NCBI GenBank assembly: GCA_900543825.1
Contig: UQSR01000005.1
Coordinates: forward strand, 40,422 to 104,421
Length of the DNA: 64,000 nucleotides
Reading direction: 5' to 3'
DNA from: an uncultured Mycoplasmatota bacterium
GTDB taxonomy: Bacteria > Bacillota_I > Bacilli_A > RF39 > UBA660
Of this stretch, positions 45,204-54,611 are shown piece by piece; position 1 is the stretch's first letter; each line of letters starts with the position of its first letter. The translations under genes were made by a program, and so were the position numbers. The notes below the pieces were generated by a model. The model ran no database searches, had not been told where the DNA came from, and saw nothing but the letters and a program-made list of their open reading frames with translations.

Positions 45204-45446
45204 TTATTCTGAATCTTTCTTAGTAGTCTTTGTTTTTTTAGGAGTCTTCTTCTCCTCAGAAACTACTTCATTTACCTTTTTAGAAGTATCAGCACCCTTA
45301 TAAAATCCACATTTAGGACATGCTCTATGTGATCTAATCTTAGCGCCACAATTAGAACACTCAACTAATCCATTAGCGGTAATTTTATAATGAGTTCTTC
45401 TCATATCTCTTCTAGTTTTACTAACTTTTCTAAATGGAACTGCCAT
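45204..45446 (-). CDS. rpmF: 50S ribosomal protein L32 (bL32)
   Basis: Begins MAVPFRKVSKTRRDMRRTHY, as in all bL32 proteins, with a four-Cys zinc ribbon (CSNC, CPKC) and GLVECSNCGAKIRSHRACPK. 80 residues; a Lys/Thr-rich tail extends beyond the usual end at about residue 57. It is a structural part of the large subunit. It follows the DUF177 gene by five bases, the normal pairing. Confidence 0.97.
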   Translation of the reverse strand: MAVPFRKVSKTRRDMRRTHYKITANGLVECSNCGAKIRSHRACPKCGFYKGADTSKKVNEVVSEEKKTPKKTKTTKKDSE

Positions 45447-45451
45447 CTAAC

Positions 45452-45910
45452 TCACTCCTTCCCTAGTAAATCCATAAACGGATTATTCTCTGTTTTAACC
45501 TCTTCCTCACTAATAAGTCTCCAGCCATCACCACTAAGAGAAATATTCTCATTCTTAGGGTTAACAGCTCTAAGAGGAACTTCCACAAGAATATTTTGCC
45601 ACAAATCCAAAGTAATATCAATACTTTTTTGCAAATTTATCCTAGTTTCATCAATTTTTTCTTCTATTTCACTAGTAAAATTATATTTATAATCTTCCAA
45701 AGTTATATCATCAGGTAATATCATATCACCACTTAAAGTACCACAAAGCTCATAACTATCATCAATAAGCTTATTAATATAACCTTGAAAATACACATTA
45801 TCCAATCTTCTAATAGAACTATCATTAAGTAATTCCAAAGGAATATTTACTTCCCCATCAATATTAATTTTCTTACCATTAATATTAAGATCAAATAAAT
45901 CTATAATCAT
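45452..45910 (-). CDS. yceD: DUF177/YceD family protein (23S rRNA accumulation factor)
   Basis: 152 residues. Begins MIIDLFDLNINGKKINIDGE; the middle contains YELCGTLSGDMILPDD and the C-terminal end WQNILVEVPLRAVNP, the conserved region of DUF177. The usual CxxC before it is reduced. Bacterial and plant homologues are needed for 23S rRNA accumulation or processing. It sits directly before rpmF, as in most bacteria, which confirms the call. Confidence 0.88.
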   Translation of the reverse strand: MIIDLFDLNINGKKINIDGEVNIPLELLNDSSIRRLDNVYFQGYINKLIDDSYELCGTLSGDMILPDDITLEDYKYNFTSEIEEKIDETRINLQKSIDITLDLWQNILVEVPLRAVNPKNENISLSGDGWRLISEEEVKTENNPFMDLLGKE

Positions 45911-45966
45911 AAAATTTCACCTGCCTAATAATTATATAATATTTTTAAAAAAATATCAACCTTTTC

Positions 45967-46824
45967 CTACATTTTTCTATTAATAACAATATTATCCAAA
46001 CTAATAGGATATATAAAATTAAAATAACTAAATATTCCTGAAGACTTAGATAACTTAGTAATACCACCATTTATAATTAAATGAATATTATTAATATCAA
46101 TAGTACCTCTAGTATTATTAGAAAATAACTTCCCACAAGGAGATATAATTCCCCTATTATTTCTAATAATTTTATCACATAAATAGGGAATCATCCCATT
46201 ATGCATATGCCCACAAAATATAAAATTAAAATCCTTAAATTCATTTAAAATATCACTATCAGTCATATATATAGGAGAATGACATATAACAATCTTAACC
46301 TTATCATTATTCATATTACCAAACAATTTCTTATCCTCTTTAATTTTATTAAGTAATATATCTTTAGCTTCTTTCTTATAATTCCTATAATAATAATCAT
46401 AACTAGCCTCTAACATATATATAATAACATTATCATCTTCATAATAACAATTATATCTAGATACAAACACATTATCTATTTTAGATAATTCACACCAAAA
46501 CTCATCATTATCATCACATACATTATTACCATGACTTCTATCAGCAATATCATGATTACCCAAAGTAATAAATATCTTACACTTCTTACTAATATCCCTA
46601 ATAAAAGAAGTAATCCTATTTTTTCTATCCTTATTAGTATATAGAAAATCCGTACTATCAATCAAATCTCCCGCTATACAAAGATATTGAGCATCACCCA
46701 TCTTACTACTAATTAAATCTAACTTCTTATCATTAAACCTATCAGAATAATGCAAATCCCCAAACATCATAATATTAATATTCTTATTACCAATATTATA
46801 ATAATGTTTCTTAATTTCAATCAT
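45967..46824 (-). CDS. Metallophosphoesterase
   Basis: 285 residues with the calcineurin-like metal motifs in order: GDLHYSD (22-28), AGDLID, LGNHDIAD, CHSPIYM and CGHMHNG. They coordinate two metal ions. There is no signal peptide. The C-terminal region after GHMHNG is hydrophobic in parts but not a clear membrane helix. Homologues hydrolyse phosphodiesters or phosphomonoesters, including UDP-lipid precursors and cyclic nucleotides; the substrate cannot be decided here. It is 28 bases downstream of the ftsK-type gene. Confidence 0.9.
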   Translation of the reverse strand: MIEIKKHYYNIGNKNINIMMFGDLHYSDRFNDKKLDLISSKMGDAQYLCIAGDLIDSTDFLYTNKDRKNRITSFIRDISKKCKIFITLGNHDIADRSHGNNVCDDNDEFWCELSKIDNVFVSRYNCYYEDDNVIIYMLEASYDYYYRNYKKEAKDILLNKIKEDKKLFGNMNNDKVKIVICHSPIYMTDSDILNEFKDFNFIFCGHMHNGMIPYLCDKIIRNNRGIISPCGKLFSNNTRGTIDINNIHLIINGGITKLSKSSGIFSYFNFIYPISLDNIVINRKM

Positions 46825-46835
46825 ATTCCACCTCT

Positions 46836-46883
46836 AAAATAAAGGATAGTAATTATTCATCACTATCATTATTACTATCCTTT
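46836..46883 (-). terminator. Possible terminator overlapping the end of ftsK
   Basis: A 13-bp perfect stem AAAGGATAGTAAT/ATTACTATCCTTT with a 17-base loop encloses the last codons and stop of the ftsK-type gene; TTTATTTT follows. The long loop makes termination less certain. Confidence 0.5.
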
Positions 46884-49048
46884 TTTATAAGTACCTCACG
46901 AGGTTTAGATCCATTTTGTGGTCCAATAATACCCCTTTCCTCCAGTAAATCTACAATTCTAGCAGCTCTATTATAACCAATACGATACTTTCTTTGAATT
47001 AAAGATGCTGATATCTTACCAAATTCCATAGCAAAATCAACAATATCATTATATAAAGGATCATCATATTCCTCTTTAGATTCATAACCATCATCATATT
47101 TACCACTATCACTACTTACTTCGCTCATATCTTCAGTAATAGAATGATCATAATTAGCCTTTTGTTGAGAAATAGTAAAGTCAACAATCTTTTGAAGTTC
47201 CTCATCACTAACATATGCTCCCTGAATTCTAATAGGAACATTCTCTCCCATCGGTTTAAATAACATATCACCCTTACCAAGTAACTTTTCGGCTCCAGTT
47301 TGATCTAGTATTGTTCTAGAATCAATAGAAGAAGAAACCGCAAAAGATATACGAGATGGAATATTAGCCTTAACAACACCAGTAATAACATCAGTAGAAG
47401 GTCTCTGTGTAGCAACAATCAAATGAATACCAGCAGCTCTAGCCATTTGTGTAATACGCATAATAGAATCCTCTACGTCTTTAGCAGCAACAAGCATAAG
47501 ATCAGCAAGCTCATCTATTATAAATACAATATACGGCATTTTAACATAATCAGTATTAGTTTCACACATCTTATTATAAGCACCAATATTCTTACACTTA
47601 GTATCTTCAAATATCTGATATCTCTTTTCCATTTCTCTAACAATATTCTTAAGAGCAATAGAAGCTTTCTTAGGATCAGTAACAACAGGAGTAAGCAAAT
47701 GAGGTACACCATTATACATAGATAATTCTACCTTTTTAGGATCAACCATAACAAGTTTAACCTCATCAGGTCTAGTTCTCATAAGAATAGAAGCAATAAT
47801 ACAGTTAATACATACACTCTTACCACTACCAGTAGCACCAGCTATTAAAAGATGTGGTGTAGCATTAATTTCTGCCCATTTAACACTACCCATAATATCC
47901 TTACCAAGACCAACAGCAAGTATACTCTTCTCATTAGGTTCTGGTAACTTAGATAAAATTTCTCTAAAAGAAACAGCCGAATTAACCTTATTAGGAAGTT
48001 CAATACCAATAGTACTCTTACCAGGTATAGGAGCCTGTATTCTAACATCTTTAGCAGCTAAATTAAGAGCAATTTCTTTTTGAATCGATAAAAGCTTATT
48101 AACCTTAGTACCAGCCTTAAGTTCAAGTTCATACTGTGTAACCGAAGGCCCAATATGACATTCCTTAATCTTACCAGGAATCTCAAAATCACCAAGTACT
48201 CTCTCTAAAGTAGCAATATTCTGTTTAACAGATTCAACATTCTCTTTATCATTATTACCCTTACTAAGTTTAAGCAAACTAATAGGAGGAAGTTTATAAT
48301 TAAGATTAATAGTAGGCTTCTCTACCTCTTCTACTTTAGGAGTAGAAACATCACTAGAAGTCTTAATAGGAATTTCTCTATCTACAATAGCCTCTTTTTC
48401 ACTAACCTTTTCTATATCCTTAGTACTAGAAATATGTATTCTCTCATCTTCTTCACCATCATTCTTAGAAGTATTTTTTTCTTTCTTTTCTCTCTTAGGA
48501 AGTTTAATCTTCTTAAACAAGTCAATAATACTAGTATTAAATAATAATATAACACCAATAACAATCAAAGTAATAACGACAATCTTAGTACCATCTCTAA
48601 ATAAACTATAAAACATAAAAGTAAAGATAGCCCCTATCATACCACCACCACTATTAGAAATAGCACTAGTACTCTTAAAAGCAACAAGTAAATTATTAAA
48701 AGTCTCAGTAATAATCTTACTTCCTTCTTGTTCATTAAGAATAATATATTTCATATGTAATAAAATTAAGAAAGAAATAACAATAATATAAAAACCAATC
48801 CATCTCAAACTACCAAAATCAGGCATCTTTCTCTTTAATATTAAATACCCACCAAGTATTAATACACCTAATAATAAAAATATATAAATATTACCAACTA
48901 AAAAAACCGCAAAAGATCTAATAAATCCTCCCGCAGGCCCATATGCCCCAATTCCAATAATAGAAGCAAGTATAAGTATAATACCAACAACTTCATTACT
49001 ATATTCAAACTTTTTCTTTTCTTCTTTTTTATTTTTCTTCTTAGCCAT
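46853..49048 (-). CDS. ftsK: FtsK/SpoIIIE DNA translocase
   Basis: 731 residues. Four N-terminal membrane helices (about 20-165), a charged linker, then alpha, beta and gamma domains. The motor has Walker A LLIAGATGSGKSVCIN, Walker B VFIIDELADLM and the family motif RPSTDVITGVVKANIPSRI. The C-terminal gamma winged helix (SASLIQRKYRIGYNRAARIV) recognises polar DNA sequences. It pumps chromosomal DNA across the closing septum. SpoIIIE and FtsK/SftA cannot be separated from one gene; the membrane helices argue against SftA. Expressed with the downstream phosphoesterase. Confidence 0.96.
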   Translation of the reverse strand: MAKKKNKKEEKKKFEYSNEVVGIILILASIIGIGAYGPAGGFIRSFAVFLVGNIYIFLLLGVLILGGYLILKRKMPDFGSLRWIGFYIIVISFLILLHMKYIILNEQEGSKIITETFNNLLVAFKSTSAISNSGGGMIGAIFTFMFYSLFRDGTKIVVITLIVIGVILLFNTSIIDLFKKIKLPKREKKEKNTSKNDGEEDERIHISSTKDIEKVSEKEAIVDREIPIKTSSDVSTPKVEEVEKPTINLNYKLPPISLLKLSKGNNDKENVESVKQNIATLERVLGDFEIPGKIKECHIGPSVTQYELELKAGTKVNKLLSIQKEIALNLAAKDVRIQAPIPGKSTIGIELPNKVNSAVSFREILSKLPEPNEKSILAVGLGKDIMGSVKWAEINATPHLLIAGATGSGKSVCINCIIASILMRTRPDEVKLVMVDPKKVELSMYNGVPHLLTPVVTDPKKASIALKNIVREMEKRYQIFEDTKCKNIGAYNKMCETNTDYVKMPYIVFIIDELADLMLVAAKDVEDSIMRITQMARAAGIHLIVATQRPSTDVITGVVKANIPSRISFAVSSSIDSRTILDQTGAEKLLGKGDMLFKPMGENVPIRIQGAYVSDEELQKIVDFTISQQKANYDHSITEDMSEVSSDSGKYDDGYESKEEYDDPLYNDIVDFAMEFGKISASLIQRKYRIGYNRAARIVDLLEERGIIGPQNGSKPREVLIKKDSNNDSDE

Positions 49049-49120
49049 CTTATCAAATCCTTCTATATATAAATTATAACATTACTAAAATTAAAAGTAA
49101 ATAATTTTAAACCCTAAAAC

Positions 49121-49146
49121 AAAAAAAGACCTCATTAAAAGTCTTT
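49121..49146 (-). terminator. Terminator of the HD–kinase gene
   Basis: Six-bp stem AAAGAC/GTCTTT followed by TTTTTG on the minus strand, about 30 bases after the stop at 49177. Confidence 0.65.
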
Positions 49147-49176
49147 ATTTGCTTTAGAGTAACATTATCAATAGTT

Positions 49177-50511
49177 TTAAAAAGTAAATATCTTATCTAA
49201 TTCTTCAATATATACCCTTCTCATATCACTAAGTATAGCATCTATAATTTCAAAAGATACCTCCCTTTCGCTCTTCGTTGTAGTATCATACATATTAAAA
49301 TTAATATTATTATTTTTTGAAATTTTATTAACATTAACTAAAGCACTATTGTATTCATCAACATTCTTTTTACTTAAAAAGCTTCTCTTTTCTAAAGATA
49401 AATTTGCCTTATAATCTCTTTTTAATGCAGTTAAACTATCAGTATAAGTACCTATTATAATATTAATTTTATTTCTTATAATAGGAATATATTCTTTTAT
49501 ATAGTTATCATAATTTTCTTTTGAAATACCTTCTTTATTATATAATCTTTCTACCCAAATCATTCTGTCAAGTAAAGAACGATCGATTAAAATAACATCG
49601 GGCTTTTTATTTATTGCAGTATTTAAATCTTCTAAAACATACTTTGGTATTTCCATATTCACTATATTTTCGTATTTGTTTTTTAATCTAGGTTTAATTT
49701 CTTTTTTATATCTATCAGATGTTGTAAATTCCTCTAATACAGTAACACTAAAATTACACTTTTTAAAAAAATCCTCTATATTTTTTATAAGTGTTGTTTT
49801 CCCTGTTCTAGGAGTACCAGTAAATTCAATTACATATGGCTTTTTATTATCAAGTACCATCTTCATTTTATACACTTCTAATTTACGATAATGTAATTTT
49901 TTAAGCTTATTATATTCATCTTCGTTGTTTTTAAATATTTCCATTTCCAATTCATCATTTTTCCTGTTATTAAATATATCATCTATTAACAATTTTAATC
50001 TATTTAACATTATATTATTTTCATCTATATTATACTTTAAACTATTATATACTTCAGTGTAATACCATTTCTGCTTTTCATAACCTCTTTTAAATGCCGA
50101 GAAATTCTTTTCTCCTTTAATTTCAAAAATAATTCTCATATCTTCTAAATTACTTATTTTATCTGCACACACAACTGCTTTATGCCGTAAGTCAAAATCT
50201 TTAATAGTATTTATAGTTTCAGTTTTTCTTTCTTCCCAACTTAAACCCTTGTCTTTTTCTGATGCACCCAAAACTAGTGATACTACATCTTCGTTAAACT
50301 CAGTTAACAAATCTTCTTTAGTATATTTTGTATCCTCTAATACATCATGTAAATACCCCGCTGCTATTACATTATCATCATATCCATACTCACTTAAAAT
50401 ATTAGCAACATCTATAGGATGAATAATCATTGGTTTTTCCTTATCTGACTTTCTCCTCTGACCATTATGTGCTTTAATAGCAAATTCTTTTGCTTTTTGC
50501 CTTATATTCAA
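49177..50511 (-). CDS. Fusion of a SpoT-type HD hydrolase domain and a P-loop nucleotide/deoxynucleoside kinase-like domain
   Basis: 444 residues. N-terminal HD domain (about 1-180): H15 (AHNGQRR), H31 (IHPIDV), H55-D56 (YLHDVLEDT) and D117 (CADKISNLED), the set found in (p)ppGpp hydrolases. C-terminal P-loop domain (about 224-440): Walker A GTPRTGKTT (232-240), an IDRS motif typical of deoxynucleoside and thymidylate kinases, and a lid-like SLEKRSFLSKK. No synthetase domain is present. The gene starts eight bases after a WYL regulator, so the two form an operon. The chemistry is probably nucleotide hydrolysis plus phosphate transfer; the combined role is unknown and could be a stress or defence function. 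Confidence 0.75.
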   Translation of the reverse strand: MNIRQKAKEFAIKAHNGQRRKSDKEKPMIIHPIDVANILSEYGYDDNVIAAGYLHDVLEDTKYTKEDLLTEFNEDVVSLVLGASEKDKGLSWEERKTETINTIKDFDLRHKAVVCADKISNLEDMRIIFEIKGEKNFSAFKRGYEKQKWYYTEVYNSLKYNIDENNIMLNRLKLLIDDIFNNRKNDELEMEIFKNNEDEYNKLKKLHYRKLEVYKMKMVLDNKKPYVIEFTGTPRTGKTTLIKNIEDFFKKCNFSVTVLEEFTTSDRYKKEIKPRLKNKYENIVNMEIPKYVLEDLNTAINKKPDVILIDRSLLDRMIWVERLYNKEGISKENYDNYIKEYIPIIRNKINIIIGTYTDSLTALKRDYKANLSLEKRSFLSKKNVDEYNSALVNVNKISKNNNINFNMYDTTTKSEREVSFEIIDAILSDMRRVYIEELDKIFTF

Positions 50512-50519
50512 TTTATCAC

Positions 50520-51122
50520 CTACTTTTTCATAACATTTGTCATTTTACTCAAAGTGAAAATTCTCATAGCTCCTCTCAACTTACAAAAAGCCGTAACATA
50601 TATATTGTTTTCAAATTCAAATACATTTATTGGAATTATTTCTCTTTTTGTTATTTTACCCGAAGAACCTAAATAATCTATTAATAAATTATTTTTGTTA
50701 TTTATACAATTATTTATAATTTTCACTTTTTCATCATTTTTACTAATTAATACATTAACATCTTTATATTCAGATAACACTTTATTAGAATTATAAATAG
50801 AATGAAGTTTTTTATTAAGTTCAGTAAAATCTTTATTTAGCTCATTGTCATTTATAATTACTTCATTTTCTATTCTATCTAATACTTCCAAATCGTATTT
50901 ATTAAAAAATTTAATATTCATAAAATTATTTTTATTTATAAAATAACCACCACCTGGTCCTTTAAATGATTCTATTATATATCCAGACATTTCTAACTGT
51001 TCCTTATAATTTCGTACCATTCTCTCAGTAACACCAAGTTCCTCACTTAGTTCTTTTACAGAATAAACCTTACCATTCGATAATAATTTCATCATTAAAA
51101 GAGCATTTGTTATCTTACTCAT
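50520..51122 (-). CDS. HTH–WYL transcriptional regulator
   Basis: 200 residues. N-terminal winged helix of the DeoR/HTH_11 type (VKELSEELGVTERMVRNYKE, about 20-40) with wing GPGGGYFI. A coiled linker follows, then a WYL domain (about 130-200) with LLIDYLGSSGKITKREIIPI and NIYVTAFCKLRGAMRIF. WYL domains bind ligands such as nucleic acids or nucleotides and are frequent regulators of defence and DNA-damage genes. TATAAT at 51160-51155 with an upstream TG is a likely extended -10 box. It precedes the HD–kinase gene by eight bases and probably controls this operon. Confidence 0.85.
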   Translation of the reverse strand: MSKITNALLMMKLLSNGKVYSVKELSEELGVTERMVRNYKEQLEMSGYIIESFKGPGGGYFINKNNFMNIKFFNKYDLEVLDRIENEVIINDNELNKDFTELNKKLHSIYNSNKVLSEYKDVNVLISKNDEKVKIINNCINNKNNLLIDYLGSSGKITKREIIPINVFEFENNIYVTAFCKLRGAMRIFTLSKMTNVMKK

Positions 51123-51171
51123 AGCATAATACCTCCACGTTTCCTTTTGAAGATATTATATCACAAATATT

Positions 51172-51773
51172 TTAATTTTTATAATTTTTTAAATATTCTA
51201 TAGCCATATCCAAAGCTTTTCTTCTAGGACTTAACTCTAATTTTTCTTTCATAGTTATTTCCGCTAATGTTTTACCATTTGGTAACTCAAAAATTTCATC
51301 AAAACCAAAGCCATTATTTCCTCTTACATTCAAACTTATTATTCCGTCTAAAGTATATTCAAATATCTTATCAATTTCTTTTCCTTTTATCGCAATAACC
51401 ATTGTATAATGACATTGTCTTTTATTCTTAGGTACATTTTCTAACCTCTTTAATAATTCTAAGTTTTTCATATGATCATCAGCATTCATCCATCTTGCAG
51501 TATGTACACCCGGAAAACCATCTAATGCATCAATAGATATACCAGAATCATCTGCAATACAAGTATAGTCATCTCCAATTTCTTGATATAAACAATTTAC
51601 CTTTTCCCTTGCATTTTCACTAAAAGTCATTTGATTTTCAGTAACAATAATTTTTTTACCTAACTTTTTTTCCATTTCGCTAATAGTAGAATATCATAAT
51701 CATTAAATATTTCTTTAATTTCTTTTATTTTTCCATTATTATTACTTGCAGCAACTAATATTTTTTTGTTCAT
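51172..51773 (-). pseudogene. rdgB: Frameshifted RdgB/HAM1 ITPase gene
   Basis: Two overlapping frames encode one ITP/XTP pyrophosphatase. The first, from ATG 51773, reads MNKKILVAASNNNGKIKEIK and runs to DYDILL before leaving register. The second carries the rest from about 51690 (MEKKLGKK), including CIADDSGISIDALDGFPGVH, NNGFGFDEIFELP and LSPRRKALDMA. One base gained or lost near 51690-51700 explains the break. The active-site residues are otherwise intact and the C-terminal frame is clean, so either a recent mutation or a sequencing error is possible. The enzyme normally removes inosine and xanthosine triphosphates from the nucleotide pool. Confidence 0.85.
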
Positions 51774-51885
51774 ATTTAAAACACCTCCTAAATTTAATAT
51801 ATCTTATAGAGAGGAAATATTTATGTTCTATTATTAATTATATTGGAAATATTTTGTCTTTATTATTTTATCAATAAAAAGAAAA

Positions 51886-53295
51886 CTATTTTTCATAGTC
51901 TTCTATTGTTTTTCTTATAATATCTTTCAAATAATTACTAGTATAAGTAGCTCCACTTATCGTATCTAAATCATCTAAATTATTCTGATAAGAAGTAAGT
52001 TTATTTAAATAATCATTATCATAAATCATCTTAGTATAAGTCTCATTACTCTTAATAACATCTATCTTAGTAATCTTATTACCAGTAAATACAATTTTAA
52101 GTTTTAAACTACCATTACCAGCATATCCCCTACCACGTACTTCATATATAGTATCATTACCACTTTTTGCTTTAGATAAAACTTCAAAACTATCATCAAG
52201 TGGCTTATTAGTAATCTTATCACTAATAACAAAAGATATAGGTATAATACTAAGTATAAAAACTACCATAATAATATTTCTTACAATATTCTTACTATAT
52301 AGTATTGTAGTAAAATAATTAATAAAAATAGTACATACATTAAGAATTAATATCGAAATAAGTACCCCTTCAGGAAGTGGAGTCATATACCTAATAATCA
52401 TAGTAACAATGCCAAGTATAATACCACCTATTACCTGCCCCCTATTACTAATAGGAGTAGTAACAGGATCAGTGGCCATAAGTACTGCTCCAAAAAGCAA
52501 ACCACCTGATAAAATATTAAATAATACAAACCAAAGCCCAATATCCTTAATAATACAAAGCATCAAACTAATAACACTAACAGTCAAAACATAACTAATA
52601 GGTATTCTAACCTTTATATACTTCTTATAAGCTAAATATATAAATACTAAAATAATAAGAAGTGAAGAAGTCTCACCAATAGAACCAGGAATACTACCAA
52701 CAAAGAAATCAAGTAAACTACCATACGGTTTAACCAAATTATCATAGGAAACAACATATCCACTAGCAGTCATATTAGCAAGAGGAGTAGCAGAACTTAT
52801 CGTATCTACTTCATAATTATTAAGATATCCCCCATTATAAGAAGAAAAAATAACTGTAACAAAAAGAGCACCAACTAAAGCAGGATTAAATTTATTCTTA
52901 CCAAATCCTCCCATAATAACCTTAGATAAACTAGCCATAAAACTCCCCAATATTAAAAGCCATATAGGAGTATTAATAGGAATAATAAGACTAAGAAATA
53001 CCCCTGGTATAATAGCATAACTAGATGTAAATAAATAATAAAAACTTTTTTTATCTCCTTTAATAACATAATATAAATATTCAGTAAATAAACAAACAAC
53101 AGCTCCAATAGAAGAAAATATAAGAGGTTTAAATAAAAGATATAAACTACCATATCCCTTAATAGTAGGATAAATACCATTCTTATAAGTAGCAAACAAA
53201 ATAAACAAAACAAGAATTACAAGAATACTATACATAATATTAGTAGTATTATCTTTACTCTTTAAAAAAGTCTTCTTACGTACCTTAAATTCCAT
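51886..53295 (-). CDS. rnfD: RnfD–RnfG fusion (Rnf-type electron transport, flavin-carrying)
   Basis: 469 residues. The first 345 or so form the RnfD/NqrB membrane part (about nine or ten helices) with MGGFGKNKFNPALVGALF and the flavin-attachment-like DTISSATPLANMT, and with LMATDPVTTPISNRG. The last 100 residues after a further helix are an FMN_bind domain (RGYAGNGSLKLKIVFTGNKI ... TISGATYTS), where the Thr normally carries covalent FMN. Separate RnfD and RnfG are thus joined. It overlaps the rnfC stop/start by one base. The ApbE flavin transferase is not in the window. Confidence 0.88.
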   Translation of the reverse strand: MEFKVRKKTFLKSKDNTTNIMYSILVILVLFILFATYKNGIYPTIKGYGSLYLLFKPLIFSSIGAVVCLFTEYLYYVIKGDKKSFYYLFTSSYAIIPGVFLSLIIPINTPIWLLILGSFMASLSKVIMGGFGKNKFNPALVGALFVTVIFSSYNGGYLNNYEVDTISSATPLANMTASGYVVSYDNLVKPYGSLLDFFVGSIPGSIGETSSLLIILVFIYLAYKKYIKVRIPISYVLTVSVISLMLCIIKDIGLWFVLFNILSGGLLFGAVLMATDPVTTPISNRGQVIGGIILGIVTMIIRYMTPLPEGVLISILILNVCTIFINYFTTILYSKNIVRNIIMVVFILSIIPISFVISDKITNKPLDDSFEVLSKAKSGNDTIYEVRGRGYAGNGSLKLKIVFTGNKITKIDVIKSNETYTKMIYDNDYLNKLTSYQNNLDDLDTISGATYTSNYLKDIIRKTIEDYEK

Positions 53296-54545
53296 TATTC
53301 ATTCACCTTCTTCTTAGCTTCACGAACAAACTCCCTAACCTCAATCTTTGAAGGACAAACATAACTACAAAGACCACACTCAATACATTTAGAAGTATCA
53401 AGACATTTAAGTTTATTTTTATCACTAATAGAAGTCATAATAAGCACAGGTGCTAATCCACTAGGACATACTCTAGTACACTTACCACATTTTATACAAG
53501 GCAAAAGCTTACTATCAAAATCACTTATAACCAATATAGAATTAACATCAGCAGTAATAACCATATCATCACTAGGTAAAGAATTACCCATCATAGGTCC
53601 TCCCGCTATAAAAATAGGATTCTTAATTTTCTTATACTCATTAAAACCATTAATAATATCACTAGCCAAAGTACCAATCTTAACTTTAACATTACATTTC
53701 TTTTTAATACCATTACCACTAATAGTAACAATTCTTTCACATAAAGATTTATTTTCCTTAAGCATCTCATATATAGCATATATAGTAGAAACATTACTAA
53801 CAATAATACCCTTTTCACTAGGATACTTATCATAAGAAATACCAAGAGTATTTTTAACCACTAATCTTTCCCAACCATTAGGATAAAAATCCATAGTAGA
53901 ATAAATACTAATATTAGGATAAGTACCAATAAACTTATTTAAAACATCAATATATCTAGTATTAGACTTTTTAATAACAATAATAGCCTTATCAATCTCC
54001 ATAATATCTAAAATATTATCAATACATTCAAGTATCTCTTCACTATAATTATAAATAACAGCCTTATCCGAAGAAATAAAAGGTTCACATTCAACAGCAT
54101 TAATAAGTAAATACTTAATACCATCAGTATTATATTTAATAAAAGAAGGAAAACCACTACCACCAAGACCAACAATACCACTATTCCTTAAATCATTAAT
54201 AAAATCATCCTTAGAATAATTATCCTTTTTATTACCAATAACTCTATTTTTTCTAACTTTTTCCTTATAGTCATTTTCAATAACAATACATTCACATTCA
54301 TTACCATTAGATATAAATTTAGTATCTATACTAGCAACATAACCTGATACAGAACTATTAATAGGAAAATCAAATTTTTCACAATTAGCTACTTTATCCC
54401 CTTTATATACATAATCACCAACTTTAACTAACATTTTATAACTATTACCATTCTTATCCATAAGAGGAATATATATTTTAGTGGGTTTATCAAATTTTTC
54501 TATAACATCAGATAATTTACTACTATTAATATGTATCTTTTCCAT
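53295..54545 (-). CDS. rnfC: RnfC, NADH-binding iron-sulfur subunit
   Basis: About 416 residues from MEKIHINSSKLSDVIE (GGAG seven bases upstream). A SLBB/biotinyl-like N-terminus (VKVGDYVYKGDKVA, SSVSGYVASI), the Complex-I 51 kDa-like flavin fold (GLGGSGFPSFIKY, INAVECEPFISSDKAV), and two 4Fe-4S clusters (CIKCGKCTRVCPSG and CIECGLCSYVCPSK). It takes electrons from NADH (or gives them to NAD) for the RnfD/G membrane part. The other Rnf subunits A, B and E do not follow, as they usually do; the neighbouring upstream gene is unrelated. Confidence 0.92.
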   Translation of the reverse strand: MEKIHINSSKLSDVIEKFDKPTKIYIPLMDKNGNSYKMLVKVGDYVYKGDKVANCEKFDFPINSSVSGYVASIDTKFISNGNECECIVIENDYKEKVRKNRVIGNKKDNYSKDDFINDLRNSGIVGLGGSGFPSFIKYNTDGIKYLLINAVECEPFISSDKAVIYNYSEEILECIDNILDIMEIDKAIIVIKKSNTRYIDVLNKFIGTYPNISIYSTMDFYPNGWERLVVKNTLGISYDKYPSEKGIIVSNVSTIYAIYEMLKENKSLCERIVTISGNGIKKKCNVKVKIGTLASDIINGFNEYKKIKNPIFIAGGPMMGNSLPSDDMVITADVNSILVISDFDSKLLPCIKCGKCTRVCPSGLAPVLIMTSISDKNKLKCLDTSKCIECGLCSYVCPSKIEVREFVREAKKKVNE

Positions 54546-54580
54546 TTCCATTCTCCTCTACTATATAATAACATAAATAG

Positions 54581-54611
54581 AAAAAAAAAGAAAGATTTTA
54601 TTATCTTTCTT
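54581..54611 (-). terminator. Terminator overlapping the end of the 54.6-55.3 kb gene
   Basis: Stem AAAGAAAGAT/ATCTTTCTTT with a T run on the minus strand; the 5' arm holds the last codons and the stop. Confidence 0.85.
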
